Shown piece after piece: positions 36,301-44,287 of a stretch of DNA of 64,000 bases (its first letter is position 1; every line of letters starts with the position of its first letter). The DNA comes from Azoarcus sp. KH32C. GTDB taxonomy: Bacteria > Pseudomonadota > Gammaproteobacteria > Burkholderiales > Rhodocyclaceae. Location: the NCBI RefSeq assembly GCF_000349945.1, contig NC_020516.1, positions 1,922,001 through 1,986,000 on the forward strand, read 5' to 3'. The notes beneath the pieces were generated by a model. It saw only the letters and a program-made list of their open reading frames with translations. It did no database searches and was not told the origin of the DNA. A program made the translations under genes and the position numbers.

Positions 36301-37136
36301 TCGCGTTCGTTCCAGTCCACATCCTGGAAGAATTCATGGAATCCCGGGATCAGGTCCGCCTTGGAAAACATCACGTAGACCGGGGCAAAGACACGGAGTC
36401 TTTCGGTCAGCTCCTGAATCCGCTGCCGCAGATTTTTCGCCAGTCCGATTGCGAACGCGGGGGGATTGCCGATCAGCTCTCCGATGCTGACGGTCACGAT
36501 GATGCCGTTGATGGGCGCGCGCGGCCGGTGCTTGCGCAGCAGATCCAGGAATCCCAGCCACTCGTCGCGGTCGTCTTCATACACGGAGTAGCGGCCGGCG
36601 GTATCGAGGAGGATGCCGCCCGTCGTGAAGAACCAGTCGCAGTTGCGGGTGCCGCCGATTCCCCGGACGTTAGGCGCGCCGCCATCGTCGAACGGAAACT
36701 TGAGCCCCGAGTTGATGATCGCGCTGCTCTTCCCTGCGGCCGGGTTTCCGATCGTGATGTACCACGGGAGCTCGTACAGCGCTGCGGAGCCGGCCGTCTG
36801 GCCGAGCTTCGACGTACGGATTGTTCGGATCGCCTCTTGCAGTCGCGCGCGCAACGTCGCGATATCCGCTTCGGTCGCGGCGTGCTTGGCCGAAGCCGCG
36901 GCCACGCCCTGTTCGTCCAGCATCCTGCCGATCGCATCGGAAGCCTTCGAGGCTCGCCACCGCTGGAATGCCCAGACCGCAAGCCACGCGAGCACGACCA
37001 GGCCGCTTGCCAGTGCCGCCCAGAAGAGCGCGACCTTCAGCGTCTTGGCGCCCAGGAAGAAGAACGCTACGGCCGCGCCAATGCCGACGAACGAAAGGAA
37101 GCGGGAGTCAGTCAGGAAGGAGCGAATGGAAAACAT
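33375..37136 (-). CDS. tssM: T6SS membrane-complex protein TssM (IcmF family)
   Basis: A 1253-aa inner-membrane protein. Two N-terminal helices (about residues 12-30 and 36-57) precede a cytoplasmic NTPase-like domain with an intact Walker A, GNPAAGKS, at 130-137. A third helix at about 430-450 leads into the large periplasmic region (about 455-1253), which in other systems contacts the TssJ lipoprotein. The sequence VRGIGGTRNCDWFFTTGGILLD is typical of IcmF proteins. It forms an operon with the 471-aa protein, PAAR and the M15 peptidase upstream, and tagF and the OmpA-type gene downstream. Confidence 0.96.
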   Translation of the reverse strand: MFSIRSFLTDSRFLSFVGIGAAVAFFFLGAKTLKVALFWAALASGLVVLAWLAVWAFQRWRASKASDAIGRMLDEQGVAAASAKHAATEADIATLRARLQEAIRTIRTSKLGQTAGSAALYELPWYITIGNPAAGKSSAIINSGLKFPFDDGGAPNVRGIGGTRNCDWFFTTGGILLDTAGRYSVYEDDRDEWLGFLDLLRKHRPRAPINGIIVTVSIGELIGNPPAFAIGLAKNLRQRIQELTERLRVFAPVYVMFSKADLIPGFHEFFQDVDWNERDRVWGATFPYEAQPRNDLVAQFDARFDELYEGLRALSVALLSQTSGERCAPGLLTFPSEFASVKPALRAFVATLFEENPFQFQPVFRGFYITSALQSGETRPLSDTRVVRRFGLEGDGPMPVRTASNHGFFLKDLFARVIFADRNLVRQYASRESVRLRLAFIATSLAMLGLALGAWGWSYMNNRELVANVEQDLIKIVHVQEGRQDLQSRMEALEILQDRLEQLERFNDSHPISLGLGLYQGELVADKLRHELFAGVEGVMLKPVKENLERFLADVNQHAEELKAHELNSAPSIEAANRPYTEAVPTNVEDAYNALKTYLMLANREHVEVGHLSDQVTRFWRSWLEANRGAMSREQMIRSGERILSAYLAHVNAADWPTITNNLAIVDQARDNLRNVVRGMPAAERVYADIKARASTRFPPISVANTVGPDNANLVAGSHVVSGAFTLEAWREYVEGAIKDAATGEQNSTDWVLRTAARDDLTLEGSPEQIQKSLVAMYKADYAEEWKRFVQGVTIAEFETLPDATAAMNRLGDPQHSPIGTLLKLIFGQTSWDNPSIANVGIERAQTGFIEWFKRSILRMAPSPVQLDVNVSAAKLEVPMGPIGREFAGLGRLMMPRDGSDPLINIYLKQLGQVRTRLNQLKNQGDPGPGATKLMRATLDGGESEFADTLRLVDEQMLTGLPDDQRTVLRPLLVRPIVQTFHALVKPAEQEVNKTWQAQVVEPFNQKLAIKYPFASSAGIEATPTEIGQIFGPEGAIAKFVDASLGTLVVRRGNTVAPRTWGDIGLTLRPEFVAGFARWVGPLEGAASNDGGGTQPQTVFMLLPHPSPGTTEYSVEIDGQKLLYRNGVAQWSNFVWPNPAGVPGARITATTFDGRVVEIVNIAGRFGLEKLINSAQRTRKPDGSFQLTWSNDNTTISVDLRVVSNPQARAGDGNAANERGFAGLRLPEEVVGDPAGSAAPAAVAVAGNGPATR

Positions 37137-37161
37137 GGGATCGATTCAGTGTTTCGCGGAG

Positions 37162-38577
37162 TCAGGATGGAGCGCTTTCGGAAGCGGGCGGGGGGAAGAA
37201 CGGGGTGATGAGCATGGCGGCACGTGCGATCGGGTCCTGGTTGCTGACGTACACCACGGGACCGTCGGCGGATTGGGCCTTGGAGTGAGCGCAGGCCAGG
37301 ACGATCAACGACGCGATCGGCGAAACCGTTCCACAGACCGTGCCGACCGGATGACAGTCCTCGATCGGGTCGATCGCTTCGAAACGATCGTCCAGCGCTG
37401 CATGCAATTCGCCGATTCGCGTATCGCGGTGATCGCTGTCGGCGAGCAGCGAGCGGACGTCGGACGCGACGAGCTTGCGATGCGCGAGGAGGTCGTCGAT
37501 CAGGGTCGCAAGGGGATGTCCGCTGACCCGACCGCGCGCATCGGCCGGCTTGTCGCGTCGAGCCGCGTTCACTCGACTCAGCGTCGTTGCGACCTCGCAG
37601 TTTGCGGCGACGGGTGTTCGGGGAGAAGCCAGCAGTAGGCAGGCCGCAGCTTCACCCGGGATTTGGCCGGGCTGGTTGTTTGCAGAGAAGAGGCGCTTCT
37701 CGGCGTTCCAGCTTTCGGTGGTGGCCTCGCCGATATGCGAGGTTGCACCGAGCACGAGATGAAGCGTGGGCGGTGTGTCGTCACGTCCTACGCGCAGGAT
37801 CAGCTCGTCCAGCGCTCGTAGCGTCTCGGACTCGTCCGCGACGGGCTTGAGGTGCAATTCATGTTCATGGGGAAATGCACGCAAATGCCGTTTGTTCAGC
37901 CACGCTGCGAGGCGTTCCGGACCCGCGGCGGCCACGGATTCCGGAATCAGCCACAAGAGCTCAAGCGTGGCTGGCATGGTCCATTGCTGGAGAAATTCGC
38001 TTGCTTGCGCCAGTGCCGACGGGAGTACCTTGTCTACGAGCGCGAGTGCGCGGAGTTGCTCCGGACTCGCACTGTGGATCCCTCCGGCCGTCCCGGACTC
38101 CGCCTCGATATCGGCGAGCACCTCAGGAGTCAGATCGCTCACCCGTGCAGTGAAGATCGGGAAGCCTTCATCACTGCGCAGCGTCGGGTCGAGCTTCGGC
38201 CGGTCACCGGCGACGACCGCAGCCAGCAACTCCTCGGCAGAGTTTCCCGCCGACGCGACGACCGAAACGCCGAGAAGCCGCAATTCCGCGAGGCGATCGA
38301 CGGCATCGCTGCGGCATGTGGCCGACGACTCGGCGCCGGCATCGGGATTTCCAGGGGGCGCTGCAGCGGGAGAGGCGGGATTCTTGAGATGCTCGATGAA
38401 GCCACGGAGAAGCCAGAAACTTGCTACCAGCAGCAGGGGCAGTGCGCCCAGACAGAGGAGAAGGTCGCTCGTCGTCGGAGCGAACTCGTTCGCCTGCCAC
38501 CAGCCGAGCACCAACGCCCAGACCAGTACAAATGTCAGCAGGGCAGTGAGCAGGACTCTTGAAGCAACAGCCAGCAT
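37162..38577 (-). CDS. T6SS-locus membrane protein with thiolase/ketosynthase-like sequence
   Basis: A 471-aa protein. Two hydrophobic helices lie at about residues 5-27 and 38-60, then a soluble region. I do not recognise a named T6SS family. Several stretches recall beta-ketoacyl-synthase/thiolase folds: IPGEAAACLLLASPR, SGHPLATLIDDLLAH, CHPVGTVCGTVSPIASLIVLAC and VYVSNQDPIARAAMLI. The catalytic Cys-His-His set is not obvious, so it may be a structural descendant. It lies between tssM (25 bp) and the PAAR gene (22 bp) in one operon, suggesting a role in the membrane complex or tip loading; that is inference. Confidence 0.7.
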   Translation of the reverse strand: MLAVASRVLLTALLTFVLVWALVLGWWQANEFAPTTSDLLLCLGALPLLLVASFWLLRGFIEHLKNPASPAAAPPGNPDAGAESSATCRSDAVDRLAELRLLGVSVVASAGNSAEELLAAVVAGDRPKLDPTLRSDEGFPIFTARVSDLTPEVLADIEAESGTAGGIHSASPEQLRALALVDKVLPSALAQASEFLQQWTMPATLELLWLIPESVAAAGPERLAAWLNKRHLRAFPHEHELHLKPVADESETLRALDELILRVGRDDTPPTLHLVLGATSHIGEATTESWNAEKRLFSANNQPGQIPGEAAACLLLASPRTPVAANCEVATTLSRVNAARRDKPADARGRVSGHPLATLIDDLLAHRKLVASDVRSLLADSDHRDTRIGELHAALDDRFEAIDPIEDCHPVGTVCGTVSPIASLIVLACAHSKAQSADGPVVYVSNQDPIARAAMLITPFFPPPASESAPS

Positions 38578-38599
38578 TGTTCTTGATTGAGGGCGAGAG

Positions 38600-38866
38600 T
38601 TAGTCGGTGGTCAGCGATTGGCTGGCGATCAGCGTTGCGCCGCACGCGGTCTTGTCGCCATGACGTGCGGCCGGACGTCCGTCGATCAGCGCCGTCAGAT
38701 CGCCCGTCACGATCGTCGTGACTCGTCCATGTCCTTTCTTCGGGCAGGTCACCCGGTCACCGAGCCGGGCGATTCCCTTGCCATCGCAATCGCTGCTTTC
38801 CGATGCGCTGATCACGACGCCGCCATGGCTGGTCTTGTCACCGAGAAGAATGAAGGGGCGCGACAT
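38600..38866 (-). CDS. PAAR-domain T6SS tip protein
   Basis: An 88-aa protein consisting of a single PAAR domain. Evidence is FILLGDKTSHGGVVISAS, the internal repeat GDRVTCPKKGHG and the C-terminal DGRPAARHGDKTACGATLI. PAAR proteins cap VgrG trimers and sharpen the spike. There is no C-terminal effector extension. It lies between the M15 peptidase and the 471-aa membrane protein. No vgrG is present in the window, so the partner must be encoded elsewhere. Confidence 0.93.
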   Translation of the reverse strand: MSRPFILLGDKTSHGGVVISASESSDCDGKGIARLGDRVTCPKKGHGRVTTIVTGDLTALIDGRPAARHGDKTACGATLIASQSLTTD

Positions 38867-38916
38867 CGATACTCCGTTCTGGGGAAGAGGTTGCAGCTTG
38901 GGGTGGGGGAGGCTTT

Positions 38917-39771
38917 TCAGGTCCTCGGACTTCCGAGCACGCCGCTGCGCGGCAGCTCGACGTGTCCCAGGTCGCGGAATGACCAGCGCCCTCCCCAGGT
39001 CAGCCCGTAGGTTTCGGCGAGCGCTCCATAGAGCTCATAGCCGTGCATGACCCACGGGTCGCGTTCGGAAATGACCACCCGGCCGTCGCGGACGAATGCG
39101 CTATCGGCAGCAAGACCGTACTGGTGATAGCTCATGTTGGCGCCGGCACGGGTCACCTGACTGCCCTGCAGCGCAAGAACCGCCTGTCGTTCGGGCGAGC
39201 GGTAGCCTTCGATCAGCGTCATTTCGTAGCCGTACTGTTCCCGCATCACCTTGAAGACCGTCAGCAGGCGCCAAGTGAATTCGGGCGACAGCTGTTCCCA
39301 ACTGCGGTTCGCTCCGGTGATGTCGGGCCGTATCACTTCAACTTCGCGCGTTGTAAAGGCCTCCGGCGGCAAGGCAGGAGGAGGGACCAGGTGCTCGCCG
39401 CGCAGGAGTGCGTCGATGTGACGGTCCTGGGATTGTGCGGCGTCATCGAAGGTGAAAATTGTGGGTCCTCGGGCGAAGCTCACGACTGCGGCGGGGGCTG
39501 CGACCAGGGCCAATGCAGCGGCCAGCAGCAGCGGATTCTTCTGAAGAAATGCGACGTTCCCGGCAAACGACGGCCGCGTGGACTGGACCTCTCTCCCGTA
39601 TTCCGGCCTGGCCGGACTCGCTGCTGCCGAGAGCCGTGTCGCCAGCGAGCGCGCCCAGCCGACGATGCGCGTCCTGTGCGCCGGAAGGGATATCAGTGCA
39701 ACCGCAGCGGAAATCGCGAGGAAATAGATCGAAAGCCAGATGAAAACCAATTCGCATTCCCCGTGGTACAT
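38917..39771 (-). CDS. Membrane-anchored M15 peptidoglycan endopeptidase (TagX-like)
   Basis: A 284-aa protein with an N-terminal helix (about residues 9-29) and a second hydrophobic segment (about 82-102), followed by a VanY/M15 peptidase domain (about 140-280). Metal and catalytic motifs are intact: SYHQYGLAADSAF (SxHxxGxAxD) and WSFRDLGHVEL (DxxHxE type). In Acinetobacter, TagX is an inner-membrane L,D-endopeptidase of this family needed for T6SS assembly through the cell wall, so a similar role is likely. A secreted effector role is less likely given the membrane anchor and the absence of an immunity gene. The start may be ATG 39771 or TTG 39750. Confidence 0.85.
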   Translation of the reverse strand: MYHGECELVFIWLSIYFLAISAAVALISLPAHRTRIVGWARSLATRLSAAASPARPEYGREVQSTRPSFAGNVAFLQKNPLLLAAALALVAAPAAVVSFARGPTIFTFDDAAQSQDRHIDALLRGEHLVPPPALPPEAFTTREVEVIRPDITGANRSWEQLSPEFTWRLLTVFKVMREQYGYEMTLIEGYRSPERQAVLALQGSQVTRAGANMSYHQYGLAADSAFVRDGRVVISERDPWVMHGYELYGALAETYGLTWGGRWSFRDLGHVELPRSGVLGSPRT

Positions 39772-39878
39772 CCCCTGCGCGCAGTAAGCACTTGAAATCG
39801 GGGATTGCCCTCGCCGGCAAAAAGACGCTATCTTAGGATGATTGCAAATTAAATGTCTATGTAATAGTACAAATAAAT
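39772..39878. promoter_or_regulatory. AT-rich divergent promoter region in T6SS locus
   Basis: The last 40 bp (39839-39878) are strongly AT-rich compared with the surrounding DNA and lie between divergent genes. I see a TTGCAA at 39842 but no confident -10 at standard spacing, and no ribosome binding site before the ATG at 39879. Confidence 0.45.
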
Positions 39879-40607
39879 ATGAAAATCGAGAGTTTGGAAG
39901 CCAGAAAGATAGGCCCGGATTTGTTTTCGGCTGGTGCTGCTCGGCGTGACGTCAAGATACTGAGCGATCTCGATTCAGCGGGCGCCCACGTAGATCCCGG
40001 TTCTGATGTTGTCGGATCTCGTGCGGCGATGCTTCTATTCTTCGCGGTGGTGATACCCGCGGTCTTCATGCTAGCGCTCTGGCATCGAGAGCAGACGGAG
40101 GCGCTCGAAGTCCGCATGTCTCCAGCGAATGCGGAGCTTCAGTCGGTCGTTGGCCGTGAAGCCAAGATCGCGCAACAGGACACCCTGGCGGGCAGTTCCG
40201 TCGGGGATGGTGGAGCCGCTGATGGCGCGGCGCGTATCGTGTCGTCTTCCGTGCCGCAGCCTGCCGAAAGGGCGATGCCGCCAAAGCAGACAGCGACGTC
40301 GGTTCCGATTCGGGCGCCGTCGGACGCAAGTACGGCCAGCCGCGACGCGGGCGGGGTAAGGCATGCCGCTGACCAGCCGCCACGCGCCGCTGCGAAGTCG
40401 GCCGGTGCCGCGCGTGCTGAGCAGAGCCAGCGTCGTCCCCTGACCCGCGCCCAAGCCGCGGCCACTCAAGGCTCAAGCGCCGGGATCGCTTCGCGCTCGT
40501 CTGAGCAGGCAGGTCCCACCGGGCCTGTCACCGTGGCGGCAGAGTCCGACGGCATCCAGCGGGACCTCGAGATCATTACGGCGATCGTTCGGGCCTCGTC
40601 GAGGTGA
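39879..40607 (+). CDS. Uncharacterised single-pass membrane protein in T6SS locus
   Basis: A 242-aa protein of unknown family. The N-terminal 48 residues are soluble and charged. One hydrophobic helix follows (about residues 49-67, AMLLFFAVVIPAVFMLALW), then a long low-complexity region rich in Ala, Ser, Arg and Gln. A short conserved-looking end reads DLEIITAIVRASSR. The topology fits a bitopic inner-membrane protein with a periplasmic disordered tail. It is convergent with tssL and divergent from the M15 gene. No ribosome binding site is seen, so the start is uncertain. Coding is supported by codon bias and lack of alternative genes. Confidence 0.65.
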   Translation: MKIESLEARKIGPDLFSAGAARRDVKILSDLDSAGAHVDPGSDVVGSRAAMLLFFAVVIPAVFMLALWHREQTEALEVRMSPANAELQSVVGREAKIAQQDTLAGSSVGDGGAADGAARIVSSSVPQPAERAMPPKQTATSVPIRAPSDASTASRDAGGVRHAADQPPRAAAKSAGAARAEQSQRRPLTRAQAAATQGSSAGIASRSSEQAGPTGPVTVAAESDGIQRDLEIITAIVRASSR

Positions 40608-40637
40608 GCGGGGGCGGCACCGGAAGAGGCCCGCTCG

Positions 40638-41408
40638 TTAGGGAAGCGTGATGTTCAGTGTCGGCGGGCGCGGCGTGAGCTGAACCAGGCCGTCATAGCC
40701 GGCGAGCGACGCATGTGTATTGCTTTCCGCCTGCATCGCGAGGCCGACGTATGCGAGCAGGCCGAGCAAGGCAATCAGCGATCCGATTCCCCAGATCGGC
40801 ATTTCCCACTTCAGCAGATGAGCAATCTGGTCCGGCGCCGCCCAACGCGGCGCAAACTGGGCGCGTTTTCCCTTGAGGTGGAGGAGTTGCTCGCCGAGTT
40901 GAGCGATCAGATACTTCAGCTTTTCCGGACCTTCCAGCAGGTACTTGCCCTTGAAGCCCAAGAGTAGGCACAGGTGGAACACTTCAAGAGCCGCAATCCT
41001 CGCGGCACCCTCGTTCCGGGCGCGTTCGAGCTTGTCGAAGAAGTGTTCGCCGGCGAGCTGATCGCCGAAGAGCGCCAGCTGTAGCGGACGACGCTCCCAA
41101 TCGTCACGGATGTTTATTCGGGACGCCAGGATCGACTCGTCCACTGCAGCGCAAAATGCATATTTCGCATCGAAGATGTCGTTCGCGTCAAAATCGTGCT
41201 TCTTTGCAAGGCGTTCGAAATCGTCCAGGAATTTCTGGATGCTCTCGCTGAACCGCGCGGCATCCTTGGGCGTCTTCTGGTGATGCAGGAGCATCAGCAT
41301 GTGAAATCCGTCGTACAGGAGATCGACCAGGCTATGCGGCTTCGTACCGGTCCCGTCGTTGAGTGAGGCGCTTGGGGCGTCGGCGAACAGGGAAGGGGGA
41401 CTTGTCAT
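40638..41408 (-). CDS. tssL: T6SS membrane-complex protein TssL (DotU/IcmH family)
   Basis: A 256-aa protein. The cytoplasmic DotU domain shows YAFCAAVDESILAS, WERRPLQLALFGDQLAGEHFFDKL and LLGFKGKYLLEG. A single C-terminal membrane helix (WGIGSLIALLGLLAYVGLAM) anchors it. There is no C-terminal OmpA extension, unlike some TssL proteins. It overlaps the tssK stop by 4 bp (ATGA) and is the last gene of tssJKL. Confidence 0.95.
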   Translation of the reverse strand: MTSPPSLFADAPSASLNDGTGTKPHSLVDLLYDGFHMLMLLHHQKTPKDAARFSESIQKFLDDFERLAKKHDFDANDIFDAKYAFCAAVDESILASRINIRDDWERRPLQLALFGDQLAGEHFFDKLERARNEGAARIAALEVFHLCLLLGFKGKYLLEGPEKLKYLIAQLGEQLLHLKGKRAQFAPRWAAPDQIAHLLKWEMPIWGIGSLIALLGLLAYVGLAMQAESNTHASLAGYDGLVQLTPRPPTLNITLP

Positions 41409-42751
41409 GACGTGACGGCAATGAGTTCGAGTTTCAGGTCCTGGTAGCTCTCCGGAGCGTAGATGGCGATGGATTGCGTCTTCAGCATCCGCTCATAGAG
41501 CGCTCCGTGCGAGTCAAGGGCGAAGTAGCACGCGCCGGGGCGCACTGGAATGGCGGCGGGTACGTGTTGGGCGTGTGTCAGGCGGACGCCGGACATCGCC
41601 GAAAGGACGAGCTTGTCCACATCATCGGGCGCGCCCACTTTCAGCCGGAACGGAATCGTCTCGATGATTTCCGACAAGGGATGGTTGGCCGAGACTGCAA
41701 GATAGAACGCTGTGTCCGGTGTGATCTTGTCCGAATCGAGGTGGCCGGCGTGGTACGCCGGTCTGGGATTGGTGAGTGCTATCGAGAAATAGCGCGTCGA
41801 GATGACGGTATCGAGCAGATCGCGCAGGATCGCATCGAGCTTCAGAAAGGCCGGGCCGGGTTGCGCGTGTTGATACGCGGGCAGATCCGTCAGGCCGTAG
41901 CTGCGCGAAAAGGTCATGAGTCCCCCCGCGAGTCGCAGCAACTCCTGGTACATGCGTTCCGGGTGAACCTCCGGATTCCTGAACAGGTGCATCAGGGCCG
42001 CGCACGCACTGCTGACGGTGTGCAGGAGCCAGAAGGACGCGATATCGCCCGAGCGGAACTCGATGATGTGTTTCGACGGTTCCCGGTGGAAGCCATAGAG
42101 CGCGTTGGCCTTGGCTTGCAGGGCTTCCAACTGGCGCCGCAGCATGAGTGTCAGAAGCGGCGAGCTTCCGAGCGAGATCGACGGGGGCACAAATGACAGA
42201 TCGTGCTCGAATCCTCTGCTCGATGTGCGACGCACCCGGATGAGGGGCAAGGTCAGGAACTGATCGCGTGGTTCCTGCTCGGCCTTGAGGAGGGATATCT
42301 TGCGAAGCACGGTGATTTCGGCGTCGGCCGCGTCCGTATATAGATCCGGCCTTTCCGTGCCGCAGATCAGGTAGCGGGCGTGACCCGGCTGGGTTTCATC
42401 ACTCGCGCAATTGCCCCCGTGATTCCGAAGCTGGTGGAGCGCAAGGTAAAACTCCGTCCCGCTCTCTTCATGGACGAGCGGATCGAGCGTCAGGGGGGGC
42501 GGAAGCTGATCGACCGCAGGTGCGCAAAACGACTCGCCGTTGGGGAGAATGACGTCGATGCGATTGAAACGAAGCGTACCGCTTTGCAGCGCCTCGCTGT
42601 CCACTTCCAATGCCCGAACGCCCCAACCGAAGGGCTGGGCTGTCAGGAGCGCCGTATGGCATAGCGACTCCGTGTACGCATCCTGATGCTGAAAATGCTG
42701 GGGGCGGAGGAATAGCCCTTCGCCCCAGAGAATCCTTGGGGAACTTGGCAA
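41405..42751 (-). CDS. tssK: T6SS baseplate protein TssK
   Basis: A 448-aa protein. The N-terminus ILWGEGLFLRPQHFQHQDAY is a near-signature of TssK, followed by WGVRALEVDSEALQSG and LALHQLR. TssK links the baseplate to the membrane complex through TssL and TssM. It begins 10 bp after the tssJ stop and overlaps tssL, consistent with one operon. Confidence 0.96.
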   Translation of the reverse strand: MPSSPRILWGEGLFLRPQHFQHQDAYTESLCHTALLTAQPFGWGVRALEVDSEALQSGTLRFNRIDVILPNGESFCAPAVDQLPPPLTLDPLVHEESGTEFYLALHQLRNHGGNCASDETQPGHARYLICGTERPDLYTDAADAEITVLRKISLLKAEQEPRDQFLTLPLIRVRRTSSRGFEHDLSFVPPSISLGSSPLLTLMLRRQLEALQAKANALYGFHREPSKHIIEFRSGDIASFWLLHTVSSACAALMHLFRNPEVHPERMYQELLRLAGGLMTFSRSYGLTDLPAYQHAQPGPAFLKLDAILRDLLDTVISTRYFSIALTNPRPAYHAGHLDSDKITPDTAFYLAVSANHPLSEIIETIPFRLKVGAPDDVDKLVLSAMSGVRLTHAQHVPAAIPVRPGACYFALDSHGALYERMLKTQSIAIYAPESYQDLKLELIAVTS

Positions 42752-42761
42752 TGCAGTTTTC

Positions 42762-43433
42762 CTATGCGTTGCAGCGGGTGCCGGCTGGTGATCTTGCCGA
42801 TTCCGCCGGGGCTTGATTGATCACGATGCCCGCGCCGGTTGCGAGGGCGCATGCAAGGGCGCCGACCGCGATGCCTTTGTCCTTGGAGGCTCGTGCGTCG
42901 AAGGCCAGTTTCCATCGCCCGGTTGAAGGCGCCCGGAACTGACCGACGATGCCAATCGCAGTTGCCCGGGGTGACAGCGTCTGGGGCAATTCATAGGTTC
43001 GCCCCGGGATCAGTACAACTTCGCGTGACGACACCAGCTCTTCGGCCAGCGCTGCTCTTTCTTCGTCCGCTGCATTCGCTTGTGCATACGTCATGCGGTT
43101 GAACGCCTCTGTCGCACTCAGTTGGTAGATCTTGACGACCAATGAAAGGGGCTTCCCGTCGGCCGACAGGTTCAGCTGTTCTCCGGCCTGGATGCGCAGG
43201 GGAACCTGATAGCTTGCTTCCTCTTTGTGTTCGTCCTTCTTTTCGCCGAGTCCCGCCGATTCGAGCGCAAAGGACACAGCAGTTCCCGCAATCTTCACCG
43301 CGGTCGTTCCCGCGCATCCCGAGAGCAGCTGGACAGCAAGGACGGCCGCGAACGGAGCAAGGGAACGCGATCGGCCTGAACGGCACCGTCGGCTTCTTTC
43401 GGAAATTTTTTTGGCACTTTCTGAAAAGACCAT
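42762..43433 (-). CDS. tssJ: T6SS outer-membrane lipoprotein TssJ
   Basis: A 223-aa lipoprotein. The signal peptide is basic and long, with lipobox LLSGC (Cys about residue 40 from ATG 43433). The TssJ domain shows LSLVVKIYQLSATEAFNRMTY and LVSSREVVLIPGRTYELPQ. TssJ binds the periplasmic end of TssM. The C-terminus after about residue 175 is longer than usual and contains a hydrophobic run (GIAVGALACALATGAGIVI). Start at 43433 is chosen because the frame upstream has only a TTG. Confidence 0.93.
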   Translation of the reverse strand: MVFSESAKKISERSRRCRSGRSRSLAPFAAVLAVQLLSGCAGTTAVKIAGTAVSFALESAGLGEKKDEHKEEASYQVPLRIQAGEQLNLSADGKPLSLVVKIYQLSATEAFNRMTYAQANAADEERAALAEELVSSREVVLIPGRTYELPQTLSPRATAIGIVGQFRAPSTGRWKLAFDARASKDKGIAVGALACALATGAGIVINQAPAESARSPAGTRCNA

Positions 43434-43510
43434 TCGAATATGCAAAAGGCTTGTTAAGCGATGGTCTGGACTGTACTATGCCGAGCTTCTCAGTGCAATT
43501 AATAGTAACA
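43434..43510. promoter_or_regulatory. AT-rich divergent promoter region between tssJ and the TPR lipoprotein
   Basis: A short divergent intergenic region, AT-rich toward its right end (ATTAATAG just before the ATG at 43511). It must carry promoters for tssJKL and for the TPR-tssB operon. No clear sigma-54 -24/-12 element is visible. Confidence 0.45.
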
Positions 43511-44191
43511 ATGCATATGCTATATACGTATTTTGGTCGCAGTTTCGAGTCCCGCTGGCTTCGTGGGCGTGGGCGTGTGGGAACAGCAGCCGCCGGGTGC
43601 GTCGGATTGGCACTCCTGCTCGGCGGGTGCGCGACAACGAAGCAGCCGCTGAGTCAAAGCGAATTCGTAGCGGCCATGGAGAGTTCGTCGATCAAGATCG
43701 ACGCCTTGATGGCTGAGAACAAGCAGGAGGAGGCGGTGGGCCTGCTCTCGCGCATGGCAAGTGAGAATCCGGCGCGGAAGGAGCCCTGGGTTCGTCTGGC
43801 AAAGCTCCATTTCGATGCGGCAGCCTACGGACGGGCAATCGTGGCTGCAGATGAAGTGCTGCAGCGTGATCCGGCAGATCGGACGGCCAAGAGCGTGCGG
43901 GCGGTGAGCGGTTTGCGGGTCGCGACGGAGTCTCTGGCCGAATTGCGGAAGGACGCCGATCTCAGGGGATCCGCTCAAGCGGATGCCCAAAGCCTCGCCC
44001 GGAACCTGCGCGAAACGCTGGGAGAGGATGTGCTGGTTCCGGTTGCGGCGATTCAGACCGGTGCTTCGGCGCAGCCAGCGCCCGAGTCCGCTCCGGTGAA
44101 GGAGCGGACTCGGAAGAAAGTGGTTCGACCGGCACGGAGTGACGCCGGAGGCCAGGCAACGGGTGCAAACCCTTTCAGTTCGCTCAGATAA
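43511..44191 (+). CDS. TPR-repeat lipoprotein of T6SS locus
   Basis: A 226-aa protein. The N-terminal signal ends in lipobox LLLGGC (Cys about residue 40; 38 if the ATG at 43517 is used). The middle (about 45-130) carries two or three TPR-like helical repeats (ENKQEEAVGLLSRMASENPARKEPW at 70-94 by region, and LHFDAAAYGRAIVAADEVL). The C-terminus is Pro/Ala/Lys-rich and probably disordered. Such tetratricopeptide proteins precede tssB in several betaproteobacterial T6SS loci; the exact role is not established to my knowledge. It probably heads the tssB-H operon. Confidence 0.8.
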   Translation: MHMLYTYFGRSFESRWLRGRGRVGTAAAGCVGLALLLGGCATTKQPLSQSEFVAAMESSSIKIDALMAENKQEEAVGLLSRMASENPARKEPWVRLAKLHFDAAAYGRAIVAADEVLQRDPADRTAKSVRAVSGLRVATESLAELRKDADLRGSAQADAQSLARNLRETLGEDVLVPVAAIQTGASAQPAPESAPVKERTRKKVVRPARSDAGGQATGANPFSSLR

Positions 44192-44287
44192 GCCCGGCAG
44201 GAGCAGTCCGCCGACAGATTGCGCAGGCTGCAATTGTCCCGGGACGCGGGTTGCGATCGATTCGAATACGGTTGTTTGGAGAGACTT

